From positions 13,562,917-13,626,916 of the forward strand of contig OY829651.1 in NCBI GenBank assembly GCA_963691815.1: a stretch of DNA of 64,000 bases, read 5' to 3'. A program made the translations under genes and the position numbers. Source of the stretch: Echiichthys vipera (Eukaryota; Chordata; Actinopteri; Perciformes; Trachinidae). The notes beneath the pieces are model-generated. The model ran no database searches. It had not been told where the DNA came from and saw only the letters and a program-made list of their open reading frames with translations. Below, one piece after another: positions 42,304 to 57,889 of the stretch. Position 1 is the stretch's first letter. Every line of letters begins with the position of its first letter.

Positions 42304-44087
42304 GTTGCTCTGGGGCCGTCAGTTTGGGGGCCATTTTAGATGGAAAATTAGTTGATTTCCTTGAGTCCTTGAGGAGAGCTGGTTTCTCCGATTTGATCTG
42401 GCAGTAATAAAAAAAGATCTGTTCTATATGTCATGAGTCAGTCTGGATTTTTGATTAAACCGGCACTGGCATCACGGTGTATCAGGTTGTTCTCTGCTAA
42501 TGACTCAAGTCAACACTGGTTGATCTGCGATGTGTAATTCAGACTTTGTGACCAGTGATTTTTATTTGCCTAAGAGGCACACCTCGCAATTAATTTGCAT
42601 CTATTACCTTTGGGCAGTTCTCTGAGTTAGCTCAGCTTAGCCCGTTGGGTGCTGCACACAGAAATATTAAATGTAGCTTTCAGTGGCACACATGCAGAAC
42701 ACTGGCACACCTTGTCTCAATCCAAACACACACGTACACAGTTTTATGTGCACAGCTCATCAGCACACAAAGCATCTGTAGAGGGCTCGTGTGGGACCCC
42801 TGGGGCCCTGGGGCCCTGGTTCCGAGTGCACCTGCACCACCAGCACCCTCTGGCGCTCTCCCAGAGATAGCTTTCCAGGATTAGGTCTAATTTGATTCAA
42901 GCGGCTCCCATAGTCAGACACACAGTCAAAATCTGAATGAGACACTGTTACCGTAGAAGCTCCTCCTGAAGTTTTGAATTTGTTACTGATATCAGTATTT
43001 AAAAGTTGAAACAATCAAACAAACAATATCCCGGCCAATATTCACAGATAATGCAACATTTTTGATAAGTATCCCGCTGCATTGTTTTTTAAGAGCCATG
43101 ATATGTGAATTTTTACCATTTAGGAAACAAATCATTGCTCTCTATAATTGCATCACTGTTTCTAAATACGTTATTTCCGCTAAAGCGATAAGATAATGTC
43201 TTACTTATTGACCAGTCTCTAGTAGAAATTAAATGTATGTTTAGGATTGAACAATCCAGAAACCCAGTTTTTTGTGGGGAATGTATGTACTTACATATGT
43301 ACTTATGTGCACTTGTAAAATAATTGTATTTCATCAAATTAATATTTTCCCCATCATACAAAAACCAAGTGTTGCTAATTTCTCGCTGTACTAATTGGAG
43401 AATTTTTTCTCTTTAATCTTTTTTTTTCACATAATAGAAAAAAAAAGCAGTCACATCATATTCCTACACAAACTATTAGTGCAGCTGCGGTAAAGTACTG
43501 TAATTTATGTTCTCATGGTAGCAGTTTAATAGCAGGCATTTATTGTCTTAGTTAAAGTATGTGAAAGCAAGTTAGCTGCTCAATCCCTTAAAAAACAACT
43601 GAAAAAGAAAATACTTTAATGGTGCAGATGAGAGTTAGTTGTATGGACAGAACTGTACAGTACAATATGATTTGGACTTAAAACTCATCAAATATTGATT
43701 TGATGTTGATGATATTTATCATGATTATATTATGTTTAGTGTCCTGTTTTGTTGCATATATTTAATACAGTGGTTCTGTTCATCTGACCAAACACGTAGA
43801 TGTTCAACTCTGATTGCTAAACTGACCACAGAAGGAAATATAAAGCCTTTGTTTACAGGCTACCGTCATCCTCACGTACCTTTTCAGCCTTCCTCTGTCA
43901 CATATTTGCATGTGCATCATACTTAAAGGTTGTACTTGTATGTTCTTAAAGCAGAGACATGCTTTTAACTAATATAACCTGTTGTGTTTCTAAAGGTTTA
44001 GAGGGAGAGCAACCTGTTGGACATCTGGATGTCTTGTCAACTGAGTAGATATAGAGATTTAAAGCAGCTTACATTTAGTGTGTATAT

Positions 44088-44118
44088 GTTTAAGGGTTTA
44101 AGGGTTTAAGGGTTTAAG
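44088..44118. repeat. Short TTTAAGGG tandem repeat
   Basis: Four near-perfect units of an 8-bp repeat, GGGTTTAA in the other register. It is superficially telomere-like but is not the vertebrate TTAGGG unit. Confidence 0.9.
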
Positions 44119-45254
44119 ACAAAATAAGACTCAGGTCAGGTTAACGGGCTGAAATAACATGCCATCGTGTTGTTTTGTGATACTATGTAGGAGTTACTAC
44201 ATTTAATCAGTCTGGTACAATTCAATCAAACGATTGTGTCCCTTTGTTCACTACTGGGCGGGTCTTTATGTATGATATGCAAACATAATCTCCACCTATT
44301 GACACCGCAGTAGCACAGTGATGCTTCTTACAGACTCGTTGAATATCAAATCAGCTACTAAGTCACTGAGGTAGCTCCTGTTTTGTGTGTAGGATTACAG
44401 AAGGAGGATTTAAACATTTAAAATCAGATGTCTTAAAGATGAATGATCATCATATGCAACAATGTGTGTCTTCTTTACATTAAAATGTCATTTTTTTCCT
44501 ATTAAGTCTATGAAATAACAAAGGCCAATGGCAAATCAGAAAAGGCCTAATTGATGTCGTTAAATTACTTGTGTGGCCTCACCAGCATCTTAAAACACAA
44601 AACGAATTGATGATCAAAACTGGAATCAGTCATTTTTTTCTGAAATGATTAATCCACCAATCACTTTAGCATTTCTAAATATAAAAAGAAGCTAAATTCC
44701 TCCAGTTCTTGTCAATACAATGTCCAAGTCTGTCTGTCAATTAATTTTCTAGTTCATTGATTTGGATTCATACATTTTGTCCAACTTGTTGATTTCACCA
44801 AGTCAATTCTTTATTATGGTTTCTGTTCATACTGCAGAGTTGTTGAGGAAATAACCAGGGTGTAGTAACTGTTATCACAGGGGGGCTCGCAGCAGAAGAA
44901 CGCAAAGTGAAAACATCAACCCTTCATTTGTCTGCCACAGCAATGATCATCAGGACTGTCCTGGATGAAAGAAACTCACAGTGGTCTCACGCTCAGACGA
45001 TTTTGTCAACTAATCGAGTAATTGATTTAATTGATAGATCTGTAAAGTTGACTTTAGCCACAAAGATTCATGCAAAAGCACCACTTCAAATCTTGTGTTT
45101 GCCAGACATGTGCTTCATAAGTTTCTCAGAAATAAGCATATCATAAAAAAATGACGAAATCTTAGTCCACCATGACTAAAATGACAGATTAGTCCACTAA
45201 TCGACTAAGAGGGGGCCACCCCACTGCTCCCTGGTTAACATTTTATACCCTTCT

Positions 45255-45375
45255 AACTTGTTGGGTCTATGTAAATCAGAAGTAAGTCATAGAGTGTGGT
45301 CTATACCTACTCTGTAAAGTGTCCTGAGATAACTTTTTTTATGATTTGGCACTATAAATAAAATTGAATTGAATT
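45255..45375 (+). mobile_element. L2-like LINE 3' tail
   Basis: TTGGGTCTATGTAAATC, GTCCTGAGATAACTT and ATTTGGCACTATAAATAAAA, ending ATTGAATTGAATT, are shared with 59151..59260. The (ATTGA)n-like terminus is typical of L2-clade elements in fish. No coding sequence is attached. Confidence 0.65.
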
Positions 45376-46640
45376 CTTCCACCAAAATTAGCATATACGC
45401 AGATTTATTTAAACATGAGATTCCTTTGCCAGAGCCAGATAACAGGGTTAGTAAATAGGGGAAAGCATCATGGAGGACAGTGAAAATGTTACAGTGGTTT
45501 CTCCTTATTCAGTCAGTCATGTTGAAACAGTGTTCGAGCAGCGCTTGAGTGGAGACGGACGGAATGTGTGGCTGAGATGACAAAGAGTTGCGTCATAGCA
45601 GTGTTGCTGAAAAAGGACGGAAAATAAGCGTGTCCACCCTGGTGTCATGTTTCCATCACTGCCGTCTGGAGCTGATTAAAACGCCGATGGTTACCTTTCC
45701 CACTAAAGACAGAAGCAGAGTGTAGTGCTTTTCTGTCCAGTGGGAAAGGACTTAAGCTGTTTGACATCTCTCTGCCGTTGTCACTCTTGTCTTTGTGTTA
45801 ATTAGAAGTGAGCTGCTTTGCGTATTCACTCTGCAGGTGTGAGCGCGCGGTAAGAATGTAGAGTTACTTGGCAACGTAAAGTTCATCACATGTCAATTAA
45901 GAAAATCCTCCTTCACACCGGCTCAGCTCAAACAAATGCAAACTTTGTTGCAGGTTTTTTCGTTACGCCTCACATGTAGATTCTTGAAGAATGTTCTAAC
46001 AGGATATGACTAGATGTTTGTGTTGTTGAGATCAAACCGTTTCCAATCGTATGTCAAAGTCACAGCCTTGAGGGGAAATACGGGTCTTTGTTATCAAGGT
46101 GGGTATTAAGAAAGTCAAGAAAATCACACTCATAGCGAGACTGGAGCTACATTTGCTCACAAGCAAACAAGAAGCTGCAAAACCGAGAGACTAAGGATAT
46201 TTTTTAAATCATCTTTTTTAGCCTTACAGTAATTGTGCACCACTACACTGATATATCTGGGACAACCATTAGTTAACTCTGTCCTTAAGTGCTTAATAAA
46301 TACAGTAGTTACATGGTTTGTCATTGAAAGCAAATGCTTTTTTGTTAATTTCTTAATTCTTGTAGGTTCACTTTCTTCTTTGAACCTTTGCCTTCCAGTG
46401 CTGAAAGTGATGTTTTATTTCATACTAAGGACCAATTTATCCGTACTTTAATCCTTTTTAGTCTTAGATGAAGGTGAAGCACCACGTCTCCTCTTATCCT
46501 TCTCTGTATAAGTAGCTTTGTCCTTTTGCTCCATAAGGACGCAAGCAAATTGATTGGCATTCTCAAGTGGACCGACTAAATGATGTCTACAAATTAAATG
46601 CCTGAAAGAGGTATAATGGTGGTTAGGACAAGTGGGTAGA

Positions 46641-46671
<31 letters not shown>

Positions 46672-46857
46672 TGGAGAGTGAAGCGGTAGAGGGAGGAATA
46701 CACAAACAGGTTGCACTGGGGCCTGGGGAATAGGGGGGGGGGGGGGGGTGGAGCAGAGAGAAAGAAAAATAAGATGGAGGGCCAAGACTGGTTTAACACA
46801 GAGCTTCATGTAAAAAGATTTTATCGTGTTGTCGTCATCATCATTATCATTACTCTT

Positions 46858-48925
<2,068 letters not shown>

Positions 48926-49532
48926 AGAGCGTACTCACACTGTCCTTCCGGACCGCGACCCGGACTTTAGGGTACTTGTCCCCCCTCCCTCTCCCCCCCG
49001 CGCCCCAGCCCCGTTTGTACTCACACTGCCAGGGCCTCGGCCAATGCTTCTTGCTGTCCATACGCCATCACGCCGTAACACGTCACACGCATTGATCGCG
49101 TGTGTGTGGCTTTGTTTACAAATCTTTCCGCAGACCTCTGAGTTTTTGTGCGTCTTGTCGACTGTTTTTGAATATTTTCATCCGACCAAATCTGCAGTAA
49201 ACACTCCACCTCCGCACCACACCAACGTGACCCTTTCACCGCCATTGTTGTTGTTGTTAAATGTCCGCGCATGGTCCGTCCTTCTATTTACATGTCCGAA
49301 CAGGCGGACATAATGCTACTGCCGTAGGGCTCGTGCTCGTACACGTGCGCACGCTCGTGCTCGTACATGTGCAAACGGCTCCGCTAAAGCCCACCTCTTT
49401 CAAGCGGGCCGTGGACGGTCCGCTGGCCGCAGTTGTGCGCGGAGCGGGTGCGCTCACACTACTTAAAGGTACTAGACTTTAGCTGAAAAAACGGTTTTGG
49501 CCGCGGCCAAAAGGACAGTGTGAGTAGGCCCT
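48926..49532. mobile_element. GC-rich terminal-inverted-repeat element, unclassified
   Basis: The left end AGAGCGTACTCACACTGTCC and the reverse-complemented right end AGGGCCTACTCACACTGTCC match at 18 of 20 positions. The 607-bp interior is CpG-rich, unlike both flanks. It repeats the motif GTACTCACACTG at about 49018 and contains alternating CGTGCTCGTACA-type units at 49325..49372. ORFs at 48909 and 49261 have no recognised motif. A target-site duplication could not be resolved. The element is most likely a non-autonomous DNA transposon. Confidence 0.75.
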
Positions 49533-52297
49533 CAGCTTCAATGATGCAGAGATTACACTAGGCAACAAAACAATAAAACGAAAATAAGACCGAAAATAAG
49601 ACGACAAACATCAACATTAGTTAAAACATACATTATGATGTATAAGCATATATTTTTTAAATGTCCCAAAGTTATCAGGGAATCAACACTGAAAATGTGC
49701 TCGGTGAGTCTGGAGCACAAAACCTAAAAGAAATGTTTTGAAGTTCGGAGTTGACACAAATAACATGTTGTGTAATCCAGCCCTGAGAGCGGGTTTGATA
49801 AGCTCCTATTTAAAGTTAAAAACGTCTATAGCGTTCCTCTTACCTATAGCAAATTATTCTAACACTAGAAGGAGGGTAAGCACTCAAACTTTCATTGATA
49901 TTGATACATTTTTAAGATGCTGCAGTGACGGATCGGAGGAGAGCGTTGTTGAGGCTTCAGGGTGTAAGTGCTCAATGTCATTTGCGTATCTTTGTTGGGT
50001 TTATTCATTAGATCTAGTCTCTCTTCGAAAGCAGTCATGGTGTTGCACTCTGCAACTGCAAATAGATGCAAATAGCGAATCATAATTGATTCCTGTTAGA
50101 TTACTTTGTAAAGTGAGATATATTTCTACTTTTTACCTTCCTTCTTTTCATGTTTATAGTTTTATAAACCGCGGTGCAGTGTTTTGTCATCTGACAAACC
50201 TTCAAAGCTACTGATCTATTACTCATACTGAACTTCCTGGATTGTACGTGAGTGTCTCATCGGGACCGGAAATATGACTCCCCCACCAGCGTAATTGTTT
50301 TTCCATGCATTCTACTCTGCTGCTGTTTCTTGGGCCATTTTGTTAACATTTGGTGCTCTATTGTATTTTTTTCTTATGATAGCTGTCCAAACACAGACAG
50401 TGTCGCATCTCACTGAGACATTTCCAGCAGCTGCAATGGAGCGTGGTTGCAGAAAAAAGATTTCAGCAATCTAAAACATCAGTTACTGCCAGGCTATAGT
50501 GTCAGTCCCCCCGACAAAAAGAGAGGGGCATATTTTTTTCACACCATTTTGGAGCAACCGTTCATCAGTTTAACAGGCAAAAATCCATCACAGAGGAGTC
50601 AGAGATACAGATTCCTACCCCGATGGCAGCCTCAGTAATCGAGAAGGCAATATAATGATAGAAAATGTTGTGTTTTGAGTGGAGGACTTTCATTTTCACT
50701 GTGTGAGTGCGTTCTCGGGGCTTTATTGCGATGACATTATGGGAAATGTTTGACATCAACTGACATGTAAACAAGGCAGGGAGCAGGGAAGTGGGTGAAA
50801 GAATAAATCCATACAATATAAGTCCTGAAATGCATTTACCATCATAAATTGGCACATAACAGTAAAGAGCATCCACTGGCATAATTTTCATATAAAGTGC
50901 ACTGAATGAACCCGTCAGTACTGTTATTTTCCAACTGTAATACTACTTTCTTCATTGAATAAGAGGCAACTCCTGGTCCGTAAACCATCAGTCATCTACT
51001 CACAATATACCAGGAGAGAAAAACGCAGGGATTAAAATTCTCAGTCGCTCCAACAGATTTCCGTCTTTTGGACTCAGTACTTAAAGTTTCCTGTGGGGCG
51101 TTATTAGATTTGAAATACTTATATTTCTATAAAGAATATTCTTGCGTTTTTTTGTCTGAGGTGTAGCAATAATACTGAATGTATAACATACAACCATAAT
51201 GAACGCTACATTGTGTGTTAATCAATCAGACCAACTTCATTAATGAAAAGCTTGTTAACACTGCGGCTCAGCAAGTGTCTGATCAATAATGCACGTGACT
51301 GGGCAACAATGACGTCGCTGTTTGTTTTGTTTCCATCATTTGCACGATCTTTTGTGCTAATTTGGTAATTAAAACAGTGGGTTAACTTTGCGGCATAACT
51401 TGTGCAGTTTAGAGACCAACAGACAAACAAGCTTCGAAAAGTTTGAATCTTTATGGCTTTGAAAGTTTAGCTTTGACTTGATGCGATACATCAAACTATG
51501 GCGCGACTGATGCGCCTCCACTTTATGAAAAAATAATACTACAAAGGCTGCTTTGCTGGCCATGAACACATGGAACATTAGGACTACTTAAAGAGTACTC
51601 GTTTTGAGTTTGAATGCGCAGTAGCAGGTCAACTAACTGTAACTTTTTAACTAGTCAAAACAAGCTTGTGTGTTTCCAAGCTCCACTGTGTGTGACTCGT
51701 CCATTCACTTCACCTTTCTCTCGTTGAGTATTAGAAACCTACAGAAATGTAAACATATATTCCTTTTCTATGGAGGTTTTGTTATTTCTATATTGTTTAA
51801 CAAAATACAAATACTAGTGAAGACTTTAAATACTGAGTAATGTTGAAACATTGTACTGAATGATAGTTTCTATGGGAAGATAAGACTGACACAGAAAACC
51901 CGATGCTTGCACTTAACATTGCATTGTGTTAGGTGGATAGTAAAACATGAATATGGTTAAGTTGATTTCAGATATTTAGTGTTTGTTCGTTGTTGTTTGG
52001 TCAGAGAAAACAAAAAATACCACTTAAAATTCCCCTCACTTTGACTTTTTAATGACATTTTCATGATTTTTTCTTTAACACACTATACTAACGAGGAATC
52101 TTCATTTTTGTGGGAATGTGGATCTTTCAGATTAATTTGAAAATGGTTTTAAAAAATACAAATTACAGATAGGCAATACAACTTGGCCTGAAAAAAAAAA
52201 TTCAGTCAGAAGATTTTCTTTTTTCTTTAATCCATGGAAACGTGAACTGTTAAATACAGTGTCAAGGTTAAAATAAAAAGGGTGCTAAATTAATTCT
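49533..52297. other. Non-coding DNA, nothing recognised
   Basis: AT-rich sequence. ORFs up to 115 residues (49738..50085) lack recognisable motifs and splice context. Confidence 0.4.
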
Positions 52298-52670
52298 TGA
52301 ATAACTCATCCGTTTCAATTATACTTAGACTTAAAGTTATGCATAATTAAAGGCATGTTGCTTTGAGTGACAGGTGGATGCACTCACAGGTGTTAGGCAC
52401 TGCCAATGATGGGGACGTCCGGAGCTGCCCACTTTGGGCTTCACCTCAGCTCTTCAGACACCTATGGGTAACATCACGGAGACTATTTTACATACAGACA
52501 GAGGCTAACAGTTTATTTTCTTATAAGATGACTAATTGGAACGGCGAATAATGAGCTGCTAAATAAAGAGTGCTAGTATCTCCTGCAGAGACGCACCAAT
52601 TATCAGAGTGGGGAAGGGACCAAGGTGATAAGTTATACAACACACACACACAGGGTTTATACAGTCTATG
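52298..52670. repeat. Second copy of the repeat family seen at 38411
   Basis: Carries ATAACTCATCC, TTATGCATAATTAAAGGCAT, GACAGGTGGATG, GGCACTGCCAATGATGG and CCTATGGGTAACATCACGG. It ends in TTATACAGTCTATG, a terminus seen in many copies in fish genomes by general knowledge. Confidence 0.65.
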
Positions 52671-52969
52671 TCTGTAACACAAAAACTAGTGAGATGAAAT
52701 GAGATCATGCTTAATACAGTATTACATCCAACTGACATTAGCTTTCGTACACATGATCATTCGTTATTAAAAGTCATAATCTGTAAGAAACGAGATACAT
52801 TGTTTCTAGCAACCTCTTTGGCAGTAAGATGTAACCTTTTATTTCAGAGCCCTTCATCTTATTTTTTTTTTTGCTCTTTTGTAAACTTTATTGACACAAA
52901 TTCATCTCTCTACTTTCGGTCTGTCCCTTATATATAAACCTCTTAAATCCAATGATTTACAAAGAGTGG

Positions 52970-53260
52970 GATTTGCAATCACAGCTCTTTGATGGGAGCT
53001 GGATTCTCTGGAGGCTCCATTCCAGAGTTGTTCCAAAGAACTGATCATAGCTCTTATTTTTAATACTTTGTGTCACAGCCATAGCACATAGGCGAAAATG
53101 CTTGTGCAAACATGAACCTAGCACCGCGGACAGGCAGTGAAATGTGTGCACAATGATACAAAGAAAGACTCTCAAGTATGACTGGTTCCTTTAGTTCATA
53201 CCAAAGAGCTGTTCGAAAGAGCTGTTTCATTTACAAACGTCACATCACTAATAAACAGGT
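52970..53260. mobile_element. MITE-like remnant
   Basis: Near one end lies AGAGCTGTTTCATTTACAAA then CGTCACATCACTAATAAAC. Near the other lies CCATTCCAGAGTTGTTCCAA then AGAACTGATCATAGCTC. The pair is partly inverted (TTCCAAAGA / GTTCGAAAGAGCTG). It resembles a common fish element with GTTC-rich ends. The boundaries are uncertain. Confidence 0.35.
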
Positions 53261-56200
53261 GATGCATCCCAGTCTTGTTGCCAGCAGTTCACTCCACCAC
53301 CAACAACACTGTGGTAACTGTGGTCCATGTCAGAGCTGCGTCATCTCTCATTCAGGAAGATTGGACTTTCTTTAAAAAAAGAAAACCTTTCAACGCTCAG
53401 ATGTTCTTTTATGGCCTTGTTCGTCGGCATGGACGTGTATTAAACCAGTATGTGATATCACTCTTATGTACAGCCTGAAGCTAATCAGCATAGGATGAGT
53501 AGAACAATGTCTGTGAGTTTTCACATCTGAACGAGCTTTGAGTTCACCATACGCTCTATCAGCTCTTAAACAAGTTGTACACCTGAAATAGTCTCAAACT
53601 GTCACATTGATAACTTCCTCTTTTTCAATTCAAGTGGCACATTTTCAAATTAGAGAGTGGAGATATTCACCTTGGGAGATGTTAGTGAGACATATACAGA
53701 CGAAAATGGTGTGTTTAAAGGCTTAAATTAAGTGGGATTTACCATTAACGAGGCAGTAGGGGATGGTTAAAATGTTAAAGAGGAGAGGATTCTTAGGAGA
53801 GAAAGACAGCTGTGGGATTAAGTCCTTCTCCTTCCATCCTTATACTTGCCTGATACACTATCTGAGTACATACCCAATTGGCACAATGCCTACTGGCAAA
53901 GAGTAGCTAAAATGCGAGACATCCCCTGTGTGTTCTGACGTAACTTTCTAACTGTCCCTTGCAGAGAGCTTATGTGCTTATCAGATTTTCCTAACATGGT
54001 CACAGCAACCAAAATTTGATCAACTAGCAGGGAAAGAAATGGAAAAACATGTTTTTTATGAGCCTTTTTGGGTTTTGTCGGGTTTGAATTTTCTGGAAGC
54101 GCTGCAGATGTCCCCGGGCTAGCACTGCTGACTCCACACATTTATGGATATGAGGGTGAGAAAAACACTTGGATATCGCATATGTCAGGAACAGCCGCAG
54201 CCAGCCTTATCACCCTGCCAGCAATTTACACTATTTTGAAACATGTGCAGTGACTTGATTCAAGTGGGGAAGGTAATGATTGGGGACACAGTGGTCAGCC
54301 AGGCTACCGGCATTAAGTCTCTACATGCCTTGCTGAAGAAAAAGATCTCATTATATTGTTATTGTATTTAAGGCACTGTATAATTGACTTTTTACAACTA
54401 AACTAAAAGACAATTTGAACCATCTTGCCAGCCTGTTTCTTCTCACAGAGTTGTTTATTTTCCTTTGGACTGTACCCTCAGCATGAGTTTATTCATTAGC
54501 TTTGCAGGCAGTGAAGCTACTCTTACTGATTGTGCAGTGCTTCTCAGTCCTCACTGACGGGACTCAGAGCCTGCTGGTTCTCATTCAGCCCATCTAATCA
54601 GGAGCTGAGTTACACCTGCAAAGCCAGGTGAATGCAATTAACTTGCTGGTTGGCAAACCCAGCTGCACTGTGAGCCCCAAGGACAACCACTCTCGTTGAC
54701 GAATGCTGACACCAATAACAAATTATGTTCTCAAGGACAAATGTGGAAACATTTCTCCCTCCAGCAAATTAAAAGAATCAAAAGTTGTTTCTAAGTCTAC
54801 CCAATTAGATGTAAAACTTGATTAAGTTGTTGGAAATCACCAAAGTCCACTCAGCAAACACAACAGTGCAAATAAAGAAATGTTCTGAACTCAGCTGATA
54901 ATAAATACAGTGATGTATTGGGTTACATTTGTACCAAAATTATGTCACATGGGCACTATGTCGACTGAACACGTGTCTGACAATTTGAACAACATGGATA
55001 CTGTATGTGGCCAGACTTCCTCTGCTGGCTGTCCGTGGTGAGAGACAAATTAAGATGTAGATGTCATGGACAATGGAAAATGTATGTATGCGAACATAAC
55101 AAGGCTGCTGCATTGGGAGAATGCGTCCACAGAAACGGGTCAAAAGCAAGTTGAATGCACTAAAAGGCAGTACACAAAAGTTCCTAACCACAGCAAAAAC
55201 GAGAGTGGTGTTGAGCGGGTTGACTGACAGCAGTAGTGCATCAATATTTTTGGACACACTGCTCATGCTAATCCGGTGTTCAGCTCTCCTTCAGCTGACA
55301 GGCTAGCAAGTAAATGCCATGGCCAGCAGAAAAGATGGGGTTGGTGATATAATAACTGTTACAGACATTTTTAGAACCAATAAACGGCATTCTAATCTTC
55401 TCTTCAAAGAAAGCCACTGAATGTATATATGACAACACAGACACATGTTTGTGTTGTATGCCACACATGCTACTGCAGAATTAAACTCTGCTCATGGTTG
55501 TGTTTTGATTTTGTTGTTGAAATGTTTGAAATGAAGTAATCAGAATATTACAGATCAAACGAGTTCAGCCGTCCTTTAATGTCAAAGATATCTGTGTATC
55601 ATTGTGATGTACTTCTATACTGTACAAAACACTAGATCTGGTGGAGGACAGCTGGACTACCTCAGCTGTCCACTTAATGTGAGGTGTAAACCAACACCTG
55701 AGGGCATTTCTCCCAGGTGTCTTGAGTTGTCATGACCAGGGATCAACCTGTATTGACTGTCTTGGTTTCAGTCGACAGAAAAAGAGTTGGACAAAGGTCA
55801 GATAACCTCAGTCTGAGCCTGGTCATTGGTGTGAAAGAGGTATATGTCAGTTGCTCACCTGACAAACATTTGTCTTTGTCAGTTCATCTTTAAACTTTAC
55901 TTCTGTTGTCTTGTCGTCGTTGCTGTCATTTGACTGTTTTGATTTGCATGTCGTCCTGATGTATCACTCTGCCTGTCATTTGACTGTGTTATGAATGTCA
56001 ATGTGTTCTTCCTGTCATTTGACTAGCCAACTTTTAATCCAATCTCATTGCACTTTGTGTGCCAGTTACAAGTAAGGCTGTTTTGGATTTTATAAATAAG
56101 TTTAGTTAGCTTACTAGCTAAACAGACTTAAACAAGTCATATAAATAGTATGCTAGTCTACACAGGATGATATGCAGAATGACAGTCAGTTGACAGGGAT

Positions 56201-56949
56201 CATGACACATCTGATCGACATGCAAAGCAAAACAGTCAAATGATGGGGAGTGCAACAATATTTTAATTTTGGCACAAATATGGAACCGCATAGTGATGCG
56301 GTGTTGTTGATGGTGTTTGTCCAGTCTATCTATGACCACATGAGTGTTTTGCAGTGATTAGAAAGATTGAAATAGTGATTTCTTTGTTGCAAATAAGCAA
56401 TCACGTCTACAAATGTATCCTTGAAATCAACGTTCTTCAGTACAGCCTTTTGTACTAGTTGTTATCTGGGCTGTATTATTTCCATCATTGATTTAACTTG
56501 ATTATTTAAGCAATTTAAACATGTCTTCTTAGAGCTCAGGGAGATGTTTCCCTGTGCTGGCCAAAGAATATTCACTTCACAATGCTATAAAACACAGAAA
56601 AACCAAAAAAAACCTCACGTCGGAGTGGCATGAACCAGAGAGCGTTTGGCAATCTTGCTTAAAAAGATGGTTAATCAGTTTTCGAAACATTTGCCGATTG
56701 ATTGATTAACTGACAAATAGTTTAATCTCTAAATTGATGGCTTTACACAGATTGGATGTAGTGAGAAAGTGATTTCTCTTCTTGCAAACAGGAAATCAAA
56801 AGTATTCGTGTAGCTAGACTTCAGCACATTTCAGTTTAAGTAATTTTCTGAGCATCTTCCAGTTGAGTTGTTGTTTGATTGTTTCAACATTAATTGTTTT
56901 TAGGCACGTTTGTTTAATATAATTCTTCTTTCTTGTCTCTCCCCTTCAG
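53261..56949. other. Probable macrod1 intron sequence upstream of the micro-exon
   Basis: No further exon is seen. At 56655..56735 there is a TTAATCG-family fragment (TGGTTAATCAGTTTTCG, TTGATTAACTGAC). The last 40 bases before 56950 form the pyrimidine tract of the macrod1 acceptor. Confidence 0.45.
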
Positions 56950-56979
56950 CCAACAAGACTCTGCTCGGTGGAGGTGGAG
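56950..56979 (+). CDS. macrod1: MacroD1 (ADP-ribosyl-hydrolase macrodomain) 30-nt internal micro-exon, partial gene
   Basis: A long pyrimidine tract ending CTCTCCCCTTCAG precedes the exon and the perfect donor GAG/GTAAGT follows it. The 30 nt carry two bases of an Ala codon, nine whole codons (NKTLLGGGG) and the first G of a Val codon, so both ends are phase 1. In MACROD1 and MACROD2 the matching segment is NAAN-S-S-LLGGGG-VDG, part of the ADP-ribose-binding and catalytic region of mono-ADP-ribosyl-protein hydrolases. The split Ala and Val codons fit that alignment exactly. By my recollection of human MACROD1 numbering the exon covers N174 to G182, with catalytic D184 in the next exon. macrod1 rather than macrod2 is chosen because flrt1 lies on the opposite strand, as in mammals. 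The exon encoding the preceding strand (ending in NA) and the following VDG exon were not found and should lie outside the window. Confidence 0.78.
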
Positions 56980-57502
56980 GTAAGTCACGACCTGTCTGAT
57001 CCATTGGTTGTGTGTGTGTTTGCTTGCCAAGATACTTGGCATCAGTTGTTATTAATAGTACAGCTTTGTGGTGCAAATCGTCCTCTCTGGACACCAAAAT
57101 GTTGTTCTTTTAATCAGATGATGCAGTTTAAGCCAAAGAGGGTGTGTACGTGTGGATGTTTTTGTGTCGCATGTGTGGTCTGCCTGTATTTTTCTTTGTG
57201 TTTCGTAGCAGGCAGCTCTTTGTTGTGGCAGGTGTGCAAGGTGGTTTGCATGCTGTGCCGTGTGTGCTTGTCTGTCCGTGTTTGTGTGTGTTGGTGAGCA
57301 GGTGCAAAGTCGATAGTTTGTAATTTATGGGTGTTTGAAGGGCTGTGGATATAAACAGTCATTTTTCAGTGCATTGTTGACTCAGTGCTTTGCTACGTGT
57401 CTGTGATGTTGGACGTCCACGCTTAATCGATACTTGTAATAAATCTGTACCACTAATGCGGCAGCCACATCCACTAAAACAAGCACACACACACCACACC
57501 AT

Positions 57503-57644
<142 letters not shown>

Positions 57645-57786
57645 CGCGTGCGCGTGCACAAGTTTTTGCTTTCCAGTCTCCATGGTGACATACATTATCT
57701 AGTAGCACACCTGTGTGTGCGTGTGCACTCGTATGGGAGTTCATAACAGTGCCTTTGCCTGCCTCTTAAAATGCATTTGCTTGCCT

Positions 57787-57789
<3 letters not shown>

Positions 57790-57860
<71 letters not shown>

Positions 57861-57889
57861 TACACACACACACACACACACACACACTT
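57790..57889. repeat. (CA)n microsatellite
   Basis: CA run of about 49 units with a single TTA interruption at about 57860, in opposite orientation to the TG tract 150 bp upstream. Confidence 0.98.

Noticed and set aside
44088..44118. Interstitial telomere
   Set aside because: The unit is TTTAAGGG, not TTAGGG, with only four copies.
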